Of a stretch of 23,947 nucleotides of DNA, positions 8,937 through 18,863 are shown piece after piece. Within the stretch, counting starts at the first letter, position 1, and every line of letters starts with the position of its first letter. The stretch covers positions 1 through 23,947 of the forward strand of contig MSJI02000656.1 of NCBI GenBank assembly GCA_001931905.2. The letters run 5' to 3'. Source of the DNA: Cladosporium sp. IMV 00045 (Eukaryota; Ascomycota; Dothideomycetes; Cladosporiales; Cladosporiaceae). Under the pieces are notes generated by a model that saw nothing but the letters and a program-made list of their open reading frames with translations, ran no database searches and was not told the DNA's origin. The translations under genes were made by a program, and so were the position numbers.

Positions 8937-11799
8937 TTACCTGACTTTAAAAAACATGCCCTTGGCGGTCACGATTTCCGACCAACCCATGGCGAGAGTG
9001 CGCAGGGTTTCGCGCAGCGTCGCGATGAGGTTGGGAAGGTTCTCGGATGTGAAGCCGCCCACGCGGTCGAGGGAGAGGGTTTTGCGCGGTAGTAGCGTGC
9101 CGGGGTATTGCCTGATGGCAGCGAGGAGGTCGAGGTCTTGTGTTGTGAGGCGGCCGCGGGAGACGGAGGGGAGGGAGAAGAGGGGGTCGTGAGGGAGGGG
9201 AAAGGGGGTGGTGGGGTGCAGGGTTGACGGGGTTATTAGAAGGGCGTTGGGGAAGGGGAGGGAGGGATTGAGTCCGTTGTTTGCGGTGTGTTGGAGGCAG
9301 TCGTTGGCGCTACGACCGAAGTGCTGGAGACGGGTTTGGGCGGCGGCTTGTGAGACGATGCTGGCGTGGAAGATTTCCCCTTCTGCTGCGTGGCCGCTGT
9401 GGAAACGCTCGTGTGCCCGTATAGCTTTGAAGGTAGCCTTTGAAACCATGCCTCGTAAGGTTTCTTGGTCAGCGAGAAGGCATCGAGAGGAGCGTGGTCG
9501 AGATTCGGTAGGCTCAGACTGATTGCACGATCCGGCGAGACAGTACGACAGGAGCGCTTCTTCCTTCCGGTTCAAGATGGCGTAGATATCTCCTAGCCAG
9601 TGAAAGGCAGCTCGATCTCCTGCGTCTAATGCTTGAGCATCTTCCACAGGCTTGGTGACGACTGAAAGAAACCAGGCCAAAGCCCGACCCCACTGACCTC
9701 GATAGCTGGCGCAGACACCTAGCAGGTGACACACCCTTCTTGCGGTGCCGTGGCTATCTGGACTTTGAAGCGCGTTCAGGTGTTGCATCAGATACGACTC
9801 AGCCTTTGCCCATTGTCGACTGTTCCAGTTGCTGCAGATATGCTCTAAGCGGGCTTCTTCCAGGTTTGCGCCAGTGCTGTCGGCGACTTCTTTCGAGACG
9901 CTGGATTCTGCACTCGAGCGCTCCCGATCAGAGGGCTCGTAGGGGAGAGACAATTGCTCGGGGGCATGGATAGGTGCATGAGGGAGCTGCATCGGTCGCA
10001 GTTTTGGTGTCCTCAATTCTGGTGCAGAAATGGATCGACTTCGTGGCAAAGTTACATTGAAAAATGATGAGCGCGAGCTTACACACAGCGCGTTTCGACC
10101 GAGAGGATGTTCCACTTGGTCAAGTGACGGGTGAGGAGTATGTAAAGGGCCATCCGCACCGAACTTCATCAAGTCCAAGCGAAAAGACATGCTGTCAATT
10201 CCTCCAGTGCTTGCTCGGCGGTGCCTCAGACGATGCTGCATGTTCAATGATGCCGACTCATCAGTAGTTGATGCGACACTACCAGGATAGTAGACATCTT
10301 CCGGGCGAGACTTGACTCGAAGTATCAGTGAAGCCAAGGTCGGCGAGTCTTCCGGCGAAGAGGTAGCTGCATGTTCTGAGAGCGTAGGAGTGGATTCGTT
10401 CGGCGGAGAGGCATTGGTGATGTGATAGAATCGCTGTGGTTGCGTGGTCGAAGGCGCTTTCTTTGCCTCTAGAATGGGCGAGGACGGTGGTGTGTCGCGT
10501 TTCGAAGAAGTGTCACCGATTTCCGCAGGCTTATCGTTTACTGCGACACCATCATGTTGCTTCATCATCGTGGAATAGTCCGTCACACAGATAATCGGAG
10601 TTGGACGGGTGTTCGGTCTCGTAGACACTACCAGTCGCCTTTTTGGCAATCCGTGCCCATCCTGTTGACGTGCCTTCGAGCTCTGAGTACCAGACAAGTC
10701 GGCAGCACTATCTCGTCTGGGAAGGGGCTTGGTGTTGATAGTCGGCGTCTCCTCAGAAGAATACCAAGGCCGGTAAGGCAAATATGCCATTGTTGGGGTT
10801 GGGTCTGGGGACAGCCCAGACTGTCGTAATTCTGGGCCACTGCATGCTCTTGATGGTCTAGGACTGCCTATCCAACGTCGAGGACTACCATTCCATGTCT
10901 GCCGGGATGGCCTGGAGTCGAAAGAAAACAGCGTTCCCAGCGCATTGGCTCTCGCTATGGTCTCATGAGTAGCTATCTCACCAGGTGTTTCGCCTTCTGG
11001 TCGAGAGCCATTGGCAAGAGATTGGTCGCGGCGCCCTGTAAGCAGCGAAAAAGCTTGTGAATCGTCGTATGATAGAGGATCTGGCGGGGTGAAAGGCTTG
11101 CACCAGCTCACAGTTCTGAGTGATTGTGTCGGCGCCTTCCGACGTGGCGTAGGTGCTCGAAGAGTTTCGACCACATCCTGAGTGCGAGAGCCACTTTGTT
11201 CAGAAGAAGGAAGCCATCCTACACTGACAATCCTTGCAGAATTGCTCAGCGTCATGTTTTCTTTAGTCGCAACGCTCTGTGTGATCGAACTTCCATCGCT
11301 CGACGCCTCGGAGGCAATTGAGCGGCGGCGAGTCTCATCAACTGGACACTCGGGCAAATGAAGACCAAGGTGGTTGGAGAGACCGTGGTAGATCATACGC
11401 AATCCATCAGTCGCAACTTGCACAGAAGCTTTGATTGCCGCGATAGTTCCAGGCTGCACTTCTAGCTGCTTGTTTGAGCAGCGAAACGACTGAAAACCCA
11501 AATCAAGACCTCCAAGTATGGCTTTGCATTTAGAAACTTGGCTGAGAACTTTGCGACTTTGGGATTCGACCAACAGATTTTCGTGTACGTGTTCTTCAAT
11601 GTCTTCCAAAGCATTACGGAGCTTTCTCAGATCGCCTACTACAGGAGAATACGCACTCGTAGAGTCTCGACCTGGGTGTGCTTAGCTTTGCCAGATAGTG
11701 AGGGGATGAAATCCTACATTGAGTCCATAATTTCTGCGCCAAAGCACGAGTCTCACGCAGCTCGTTAAGAGAAGAAGATCTGGAGGCCGTGTCCGCCAT
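8937..11799 (-). CDS. Large protein with STAND-type helical N-terminus and TPR-like C-terminal region, 938 aa (two-exon model)
   Basis: Model: exon 1 11799-11718, intron 11717-11672 (46 nt, GTAGGA...GCTAAGC...CCCAG), exon 2 11671-8937. The ATG at 11799 directly follows an in-frame TAA, so it is the first possible start. The join gives a continuous helical N-terminus (about 1-130, with L-N-E-L-R-E-T-R-A-L-A-Q-K-L-W and L-R-K-L-R-N-A-L-E-D-I-E-E-H-V) resembling the fungal N-terminal domain of STAND/NACHT proteins; no NTPase follows. Residues about 150-620 are Ser/Pro/Arg-rich and probably disordered. From about 630, helical pairs (W-N-S-R-Q-W-A-K-A-E-S-Y-L; A-F-H-W-L-G-D-I-Y-A-I-L-N-R-K-E-E-A-L-L-S-Y) look like TPR units, followed by a conserved-looking end, L-R-T-L-A-M-G-W-S-E-I-V. 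It is tandem with the EFM7-like gene 641 bp upstream. The stop at 8937 may be a retained intron (see the entry at 8201-8826). A regulatory scaffold is a guess; the function is unknown. Confidence 0.72.
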
Positions 11800-12440
11800 T
11801 TACGAGCTTGAGGGTCGTAGTTCGTTATATGGAAGTTCACGATTGTAGGGGAATGCGCTCGGATAAACGTAGAGTCGAGTTTGGCACCTGACGCAGGTGT
11901 CATGTCCAAGGCAAGGTGTACAGGCTTTCGGGAGAGTCGAGATGCAAGCAACCGTTAGGGTGTAGTACGCAAGCAATGCCTGTGGCTCCGAGGCAGGTAT
12001 GCTTTTCAGAATGTATTAATAACATCCAGTCATCTTATCGTGGTCGTTGACATGCAGTGCATAGAGGGACGGGCTGTGTGCGGATTGCGAGTTCTTGTGT
12101 CAGTAGATAAGGGTGGCGAAGGTTTGTCTGCACAACACCCAAGGTTCATGCTGGTGGACGGTGCCATCAGCAGGCAGTGCAGTATGGCGGGGTACGAAAA
12201 GACGATCAAAGTCCATTTGATCTCAGTTGAATAAGTTGTGAGTCTTGTCCGGTGTTGTGTGTGAAGCGTCCTCCGTAAAAGAATACGCAGCAATGCAATG
12301 CTTGGGTCACAATCGCGTCCTGCCATGGTGTGGGATCAGGCTACCTTTGGTTGTGTTTCTGTTTGTGTGCCGAGGGTAGCTCACAGTAATCATGTATCAT
12401 TTGTATCATCCTCATACCCATATCCTCCGCCATGCATTAG
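11800..12440. promoter_or_regulatory. Upstream region of the TPR-like gene and 3' flank of the EFM7-like gene
   Basis: A 641-base gap between two minus-strand genes. Short overlapping frames on both strands are not supported by composition or splice sites. It must contain the promoter of the TPR-like gene and the terminator of the EFM7-like gene, but I see no standout element (no TATA box, no long repeat). Confidence 0.45.
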
Positions 12441-13416
12441 TCACCCTGATTTCCTCTTCAATCGGCAAATAACCAGCCACTTCTTCCGCTCCGTATGATT
12501 CTCCAGACCGCCATCCCTCTCAGGCAGCCATTCCCGTCGATTGCCTTGATCATCTTCTTCGAAAATCTCGTCTGCCTCAAGTCCTTGAGCTTCAGCAACC
12601 TCAAAGAAATTCGCAAGCCTAGCCCTTCCTGTGTGGAAGCCGGCAATCACGAAGATCCTCGCTGAAGGCTCGAGAGATAAGAAGTGGAGCATGGACGAGA
12701 CCAGATTCTCATGCTGTCCGGATAGCCAGTAGCAGTCTGCTGCCAGTATGCGGGTGAAGCGGTGTTTGTTTTCAAGAGCAAGCGGCGTGTCCAGGACACC
12801 CCACGAATGGCCTTCGACGCGATACCTGTTGTTAAGATCGCTCGGGATATTCTTGATTGCATTGCGGCGGATGTTCTCAACCACCACAGGCGCCGGGTAA
12901 TCAGAAATGACGACCTACGCATGGATGTTAGCCCAGCCGCAAGTCTCCAAGACCCAAGTGTAATCCCACCTCTTCTGCACCAGCGAGTGTCGAGACAATG
13001 CCGTCAAGACCAACACCTGTCAAGGAATTCGCATCAGTCCAGCTCTTTGCCTATCCTCAAACTTCATTCATCCCACCTGCGCCTAGCTCCAATATCCTCT
13101 CATTCTCAACATTCCATCTCTTGTCCTCTTGCTCATTCGCATTGCTGATCAACTCTGCAAGCTTCAAGCCGGCATTCCACAAATAATGGCTGAACAGTCT
13201 CCTCTCATCTTCTCCTACAGGATCCGCAGTCTTCAGCTCGATGTCGCCAAAGCGCTTGCTCTTGTACACAATGACCGCGTCCGGGCTGCCGTGTGAGTTG
13301 GTCAGGTCGTCCGGAAAGAGAAACCCGGGCGCTGAACTGAAGATGTCCTCGGGATCATCTTCCTTGTCTGTGGTGATGATTCTGACCAGAGAGCTCAGCG
13401 AGGTGTCTAGAGACAT
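12441..13416 (-). CDS. EFM7: EFM7/Nnt1-like protein methyltransferase, 286 aa, three exons
   Basis: Exons 13416-13077, 13016-12970 and 12914-12441; introns 13076-13017 (60 nt, GTGGGA...CTGAT...ACAG) and 12969-12915 (55 nt, GTGGGA...GCTAACA...GTAG). Splicing restores one frame of 286 residues, near the usual length of the family. It is a class I SAM-dependent methyltransferase of the MTF16 group. Visible parts: the Y-L-W-N-A-G motif at 78-83, the SAM-binding motif I I-L-E-L-G-A-G-V-G at 108-116 (created by the first splice), V-V-I-S-D-Y-P at 130-136 (created by the second), and L-A-A-D-C-Y-W, the A-D-x-Y-W-type post-motif. Yeast EFM7 modifies the N-terminal Gly2 and Lys3 of translation elongation factor eEF1A, so that is the likely substrate here. 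It is divergent from the GST gene with 406 bp between starts. Confidence 0.9.
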
Positions 13417-13822
13417 GGAGAAAGAGAACGTAATCGTATATTAGAAGTGTAACCCGAGAGACTGCATATGTTCCTGGGAATAATTTGACGATCGGCCGGC
13501 AGAAAGTGGGGTTTCGTCATCGGATCCCATCAAACGCCATTCGGCTTTGGTGGAGGAAGGGAGATCTTCCCTTCTCCTCTTCGACGTGAATGGCCATCGA
13601 CATCATCATGGCCATGGCTAGCAGCATGTAATTCAAATCATGGCTATGAATATGTATCGTTAGCTCGAGGCTCGTAAGTATAAGCTATATTGGCAAGTCT
13701 CCTCCTTCCGCCTCCCCATTATCCACATTGTCTTCTATCTTCCTCTGGGCCTCCTCCGGCAATTGTCTCTCGTCCGAATATCGACAATTTAATAAATCAA
13801 AACATCCAATAACACATCCATC
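13417..13822. promoter_or_regulatory. 406-bp shared divergent promoter, EFM7-like gene and GST
   Basis: A short head-to-head gap that must serve both genes. Visible elements: ATTGG (inverted CCAAT) near 13690, TATAAGCTATAT near 13680, CCAAT at 13804-13808 just before the GST start, and a repeated palindromic ATGGCCAT near 13590 and 13607. Pyrimidine-rich sequence precedes the GST leader. Element assignments are by motif only. Confidence 0.5.
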
Positions 13823-14567
13823 ATGGTCTGGCAGCTAATCTCGGCCACCCCCTCTCCCTACGCACGCAAAGTGCGCATAGCCTTACAGGAAAAGAACCTC
13901 CCCTTCGAACTAAAGACCGAAGTCCCGTGGGACCACACGACAGAAACACCCCAATACAACCCTCTCGAGAAACTCCCCGTCCTAGTCTTCAACGACGGCC
14001 GGCCAGCGATCTACGAATCGCACTACATTCTCGAATACCTCGAAGCAAAACACCCGGAGCCCTCCTTACTACCATCGCTCGACCAAATCGACGAACGCCT
14101 TCTCGTGAAACAAATCGAAGTCGTAGCCGATGGGATCTGCGACGCGCTCGTGTTGGCTTTCTTCGAAAAGCAGAGAGACGAGGAAAAGCAGAGCAAACCA
14201 TGGCTAGACCGGTAAGCAAAGCAAACCAACTCACGAATCTCAACGCAGACAAAACCACCCTCCACGCGAGCTACCCACTGACCACCCCGTCCCCTCCCAC
14301 AGCCAAATGCGCAAAGTCTCCGGCGGCCTACGCGCCCTCGCCGCCTGGGTTGAGCAGAGCGAGAGTGATTTCTTGGTGCAGAACCGCTTGACGCACGCGG
14401 ATCTCGCGGTCGGCAGCGTGCTGGGGTTCATGCACGTGCGCTGGCCGCAGCATAATTGGAAGCAGGAGTATCCGCACCTCGAGCGGTATTGGAAGAACTT
14501 GGATCAGAGGCCGAGTTTTGCGAGCACGAGGCCGGCGCCGCAGAAGTTTACGGATGCGGTTGTTTAG
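13823..14567 (+). CDS. Glutathione S-transferase, 217 aa, two exons
   Basis: Exons 13823-14211 and 14303-14567; intron 14212-14302 (91 nt, GTAAGC...CACTGACC...CACAG). The join restores W-L-D-R-Q-M-R-K-V. This is a cytosolic GST-fold enzyme, transferring glutathione to electrophiles or peroxides. The thioredoxin-like N-terminal domain (1-78) shows S-A-T-P-S-P-Y-A-R-K-V-R, where Ser11 sits at the usual catalytic Ser/Tyr/Cys position, a cis-Pro at K-L-P52-V-L, and the glutathione gamma-glutamyl-binding Y-E65-S66-H pair. The all-helical C-terminal domain follows, with the usual N-capping region L-T-H-A-D-L-A-V-G in the second exon. No Cys is at the active position, so it is not omega-like in chemistry; subclass is undetermined. 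ATG has A at -3 and G at +4. Its 3' end converges on the glycosidase-like gene with 251 bp between stops. Confidence 0.92.
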
Positions 14568-14818
14568 ATGCTGGTTCGAGGTTCGAGTGGGAGACACCAA
14601 TTCGTTCGCATAGTGGGCAACGTGATCCCGGTCATTCGGAGTACATACTTAACGATACAGGCCGAATCTCGCGAGAGATTAGAATTACTTGATAACAACG
14701 GGAAAATCAAGACTGCACGGGCTCGTCTCAACAAATCCCAATGCCCAACTTCCAAAGCGTCACAAACCCCAACCTCCCCAGACTATGTACCTCTCGTTCC
14801 CTCGATCGTTTCCCCTTA
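14568..14818. other. Tail-to-tail gap between GST and the glycosidase-like gene
   Basis: 251 bases between two convergent stop codons. No gene is visible. A duplicated GGTTCGAG (GGTTCGAGGTTCGAG) occurs near 14574. The two 3' UTRs probably overlap. Confidence 0.5.
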
Positions 14819-17514
14819 TCAAAACTCCCTCCTCCCCACCGCCAGAAACGTCAAACTCCAAAGCTGCCTGACATTACTCTCCGTCGGCGACACGCCCGGC
14901 GGCGGCGGCAGCGATCCCAACGGTGTGAACTGAAAGTCGCCATCGCGGTACACCCAACTCCAAACTTCGGAGCTCAAGTTGTCCGAATTGGCTTCGATGA
15001 GGTCCCAGAGGTGGTTGTAAGCCGCCAGGACGTTGGCGTGCGTGGCATCGTCGGTGCAGAAGTCTGGTGCGGAGGGGGAGGTGCAGCGTGCGAGTTGGCG
15101 TTCGAGTCCGGCGGCCTGTTGGGGGTTGTGTTAGCGCTGTGGAATTGAAAGGTGGGTTTCGTGTGAGTCAAAAGGGGGTTGGATTGGCGGGCTTACCATC
15201 ATTGAGAGTTGCCAGCTCCAGACGACGGTCTATTTGCAAGTTCAGTCAGTATCCATATCTTGGCTGTGGTTCTTTTCTAGTATACTCACACCATGGTATG
15301 CATTGGTGCTGAAATTGGCAACATAGACAGGATCACCACCATAAGCCGGATTAGCCACTATGGCACCCACCGGCGTGCTCAACCCGACAGGATACGGTTG
15401 CAAGAGGTTATTGGCAGTCTGATTGACGAACTGCGTGAGTTGCGTCTGATTCGTCGTATTGAGCAAGAAATGCCGGAAGCAATCGTCCGTGTTCATCACT
15501 TTCACGAGCGGCTGATTGTTGTTGCCATCCAGCGCGAGACCATGGTAGACGACATCGGAAGTGATGTTGTCCGAGTGCGATGGGAACCCAAAGCCAGCAG
15601 CGTCGGTATACTCCTCGACAAGGCTACGCGCTTCGTCTTGTGGGACCGTGACTTCGAAGAAAGCGAGCGTCTCGTCTTCCCAGACTTGGGCGTGTTCGCT
15701 TGCCGTCTCGTTCCAGTCCGCATGCTCCGGGAAGAAACCTGCGGCGGAGAGGGCCGCGATCGAGCGGAGGGCGGCTGGCACAAGAGCGGCGTTCACATCA
15801 TATGGGATGCGGCCGCCGCCGATGCCGTAGGTGCTGTCGCGCCATTCGCCGACGATTTCGCCTTCTTTGAGGTGGATGAGGTTGTCCTTTGTTTGGCCAC
15901 CAGGTTGTGCGAAAGCGGAGGTTGTGTTCATGATCTTCTCGGCGCTGAGGCGAGCTAGGTCTTCGTAGCTTAGGCCAGCGTTGTCTGGGTCAACAGTCGC
16001 TTCCGTCGAGAAAAAGTCGTCGATCCTGCCTTTGCCTATTTGACTGTCGACGAAATAAGTCTTCATGATGACGGGTAGGAAGAAGTCGGTATCGATCATC
16101 TTGTAATCGTATTGTGGTGCGGTGCTTGTGATGTTGTCTTGTTGGTTGAGATATGTTGCATAGTCTCCAATGGTCTCTTCGTGACATACGGTGCCGTCAG
16201 TGCGGTTGATACGTTCGAGGACAGCGCTGATGACGGCTTCGGTAGCACTGCTGTTGCCTTCTGATAGCACTGGCTCGAGGAGCAGATAGGCGATCATACT
16301 GTCGCGGCCGAAGTAGGTCAGGAACCTCCAAGCACCGGCAAGTATCTTCTCAGAGTAGGACAAGAAAGAAAGCGACTCTGTCTGATCCGGGTTCTGTGCA
16401 ATCAGGCCTTGGGATTCTTCATTAAGCACATCCATAGCACTGAGCTGCTCAAGCTGGGGATAATCAAACGAGGCGGTGAACTCGTAAGTCCCAGCCTCAA
16501 AGTTCAGCAGACCATTGTCGATGCTCAGGCTCCCGTCGTCAGCTTCTGGAGTGAACGAGATGAGAGTGCTAGTCTCATTGTCCAGCCAGGTCCTTCCATA
16601 GAATCCAATCCCACTCTCAAGTTGAAGAGTAGTAGCATTCTGAATTTCGGGTATCAGAAGCGAAGGCCCTTCAGTGAAGTCTCTGATCGTGCGGATGCTT
16701 CCCAGAATCGGTACAGTGAGAGTGGCGGAGGAGTTGAACCTCACACGGCCGGTTATTCCCACTCTTGGATTGTCGGAAGTCGAGCTTCCATTTTCAGCAT
16801 CGTAAAAGGGCGAAAGAGGCTGATCCGACGTTCCGTTCACCAGCTCGATTCCCAGTGAGCCGTTCACGCCGTTCTGCGGCGCGAAGAAGATGACCACGCC
16901 AGAGTTGCCTGCGGGCCAGGCGATCAAGAGGCGTGGTCCAATGATGGTCAAGTTACTATCTGATAATGGACTGGTAACGACCACCTGGTTAGCTCCGTGG
17001 CAGTCCGACAAGAAGTAGTTCTCGTAAGGCGGGTCGCTGAGATGCAGAGTTCTTGGGGTCTCAGAGCATGAGGCGGCGCCAGAAGAGGAAGTACTGTTCG
17101 AGCTGCTATTCGCAGTTCCACTGGATGTTGCTGCGGCTGTAGCAGATGATCCGGTACTCGTGATGGCAGATGAGCTTCCTCCAGCAGATCCTGATCCAGT
17201 ACCACTAGGTGGGTACATCAACTTCCCTTCGCCATCACAAGAGTACATGTCAGGTAAATAGCAGTCTGGACCACATCTCAGCGTCGGAACACCATCGAGG
17301 ACGGGGCAGAGAAAGTCGCCATCGTAGCAAGTGTACTGTGATATTTGTCAACGCTGTCCATGAAGACCAGAACGAGTAGATCTCATACCTTGTCAGCAGA
17401 GTATCTCGCCTCACCGCACGCCTGCAACCCATTCTCCGTTTCTGCTTGTTGCGGCAGCGCCGAAACCGTGGTGATAGCCAACAACGCCAATCTGGCAAAA
17501 CGATTCAAAGCCAT
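14819..17514 (-). CDS. Secreted glycogen-debranching-enzyme-like six-hairpin glycosidase with CBM52-like module, 833 aa, four exons
   Basis: Exons 17514-17389, 17335-15290, 15229-15197 and 15115-14819; introns of 53, 60 and 81 nt (donors GTATGA, GTGAGT, GTAAGC; branch CTGAC or GCTAAC). Residues 1-19 (MALNRFARLALLAITTVSA) are a signal peptide. Residues 33-75 form a Cys-rich module (C-G-E-A-R-Y, Y-T-C-Y-D-G-D-F-L-C-P, C-G-P-D-C-Y, M-Y-S-C) matching the CBM52 pattern found in fungal cell-wall beta-1,3-glucanases. A Ser/Gly/Thr linker reaches about 130. The rest has many N-x-S/T sites and hallmark motifs: Y-F-G-R-D-S-M-I-A-Y near 384-393, E-W-R-D-S with G-I-G-G-G-R-I-P-Y-D-V-N from 538, and H-G-T-V-V-W-S-W-Q at 723-731, completed only by splicing exon 3. 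These resemble the amylo-alpha-1,6-glucosidase-type (alpha/alpha)6 barrel. Substrate is unknown; extracellular or wall alpha-glucan is inferred. Confidence 0.88.
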
Positions 17515-18863
17515 CTTCGTCGAGAGCCTTAGAAGCTCGATCTTTCACCCGTGGATGTTTCTTGCTTCTCTTCAAATCCAGACGAGCGCTTGCAGCTGCA
17601 TAAATCACGATCTCTTCGTTCAGGTTTTCTTCAATGATGTTCGAGTACAATGATACGAATCATCAAACCACCGTCTACGCCAACCACAGACATACATAAA
17701 TAATGTAGCCCTTCCAGCCAACCCTCATTTCCGGGGTTAAAGACTTCCCAAGACGTACTGCGCCCAGCAGGTGGGTATTGCGTTTCCCGCAGAAGTCTCT
17801 CGAATGTAACCATCGTCATCGTTAGCCCATAGACGCCAGAACGAATGAGGGTCTTGTCATCAGCAGAGAAATTGGCTTCCAAGGTGCGGGGTGAAGTGAA
17901 CAAGATGAGGGAAGAGTCGATAGAGTTCAGACGGATCCAGGAACCGGAGTGTTTGGCGAGCACTCGAAGTCTAAACTACCGATTTACAGCTTCTTGTGAG
18001 GTGGGGTTTGGGTTTCAATGATGGGATGATGCGAAGGTGCAGCAATCTACCTTCTAGCTTCTAACATGTCCTCAGGAGACTTTCCGAGATTTTGGCCGAG
18101 CCAGGCATTCGATCGATCATGTACTATCTTGCTAGGCAGTCTATAGTCATCTACGAAAATCATGATCATGTCCGAATCAGGTACCTCCTATCGTAGAATA
18201 CATGTACCTCTCAACCATCTCAAAAAAGGGAAAGTCTAGCGCCTCGTCATCACATGGTGAGAAACGTCCCGCTATTTTGTTACAGTAGAGAGAATGCCCT
18301 TGTATACTAAGAATTTCTGCTATAAATGCTCTACCCTTATCATGTCTCATTTCCTTTACCTATATTATTGTGTGACAGTTGATGCTAGCGACTCTTTTGA
18401 ACTGAGAGTCTCTGAACATCGTCTAGTAAGTATTCACGTTTTGAGCATCAAGAGGCTCTTAGGAGGTAGGTAGCGTAGTACGGAGACTTACGATTACCTA
18501 CATGTACTAGGACAATAGATGAAATACACGCACCCTAATTAGACGATAGGTAGGGAGTGAATCAAAGGCGTACAGGGTCACAATAGAATAAACATGGAAA
18601 TATAACAAACGATCGTTATCTCTATATATCAACGCTGGTACAAACGCTTTTTGTCATTTTACATCTTTCCAACCGAACGCCCGTCGCTAAATGACATCTC
18701 GTTCGCTCTAACACGCATTAATGCAAGTACATGGGAGAAGGCTCCCTCTTGGACTCACAGTATCACCAACTATCTAGAGCCACCCGTCTTCCACCACCGC
18801 AATGACCAAAATTCCACGCGTCCTGGCCAAATGAACACGCCGGCACCACCAAAAGCCACCACC
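17515..18863. promoter_or_regulatory. Upstream region of the glycosidase-like gene and 3' flank of the GFA gene
   Basis: A 1.35 kb gap between two minus-strand genes. The part around 18060-18620 is AT-richer and carries repeated short words: TACATGTA at 18199-18206 and 18499-18506, and variants of CGATAGGTAGG / CCTCCTATCG (near 18187, 18467 and 18544), some in opposite orientation. A 110-codon minus-strand frame (17631-17963) lacks family resemblance and a good start and is not accepted as a gene. No RNA gene or mobile element was recognised. Confidence 0.5.

Noticed and set aside
9178..9225. G-rich runs on the plus strand that could form a quadruplex
   Set aside because: They are explained by a Pro/Ser-rich coding stretch of the minus-strand TPR-like gene, with no sign of a separate function.
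14574..14590. GGTTCGAGGTTCGAG resembling a tRNA T-arm
   Set aside because: No acceptor stem, D-arm or anticodon arm can be built around it; it is a short duplication in a 3' flank.
17631..17963. A 110-codon minus-strand frame upstream of the glycosidase-like gene
   Set aside because: No family resemblance, no splice partner, and it lies in the expected promoter of the gene starting at 17514.
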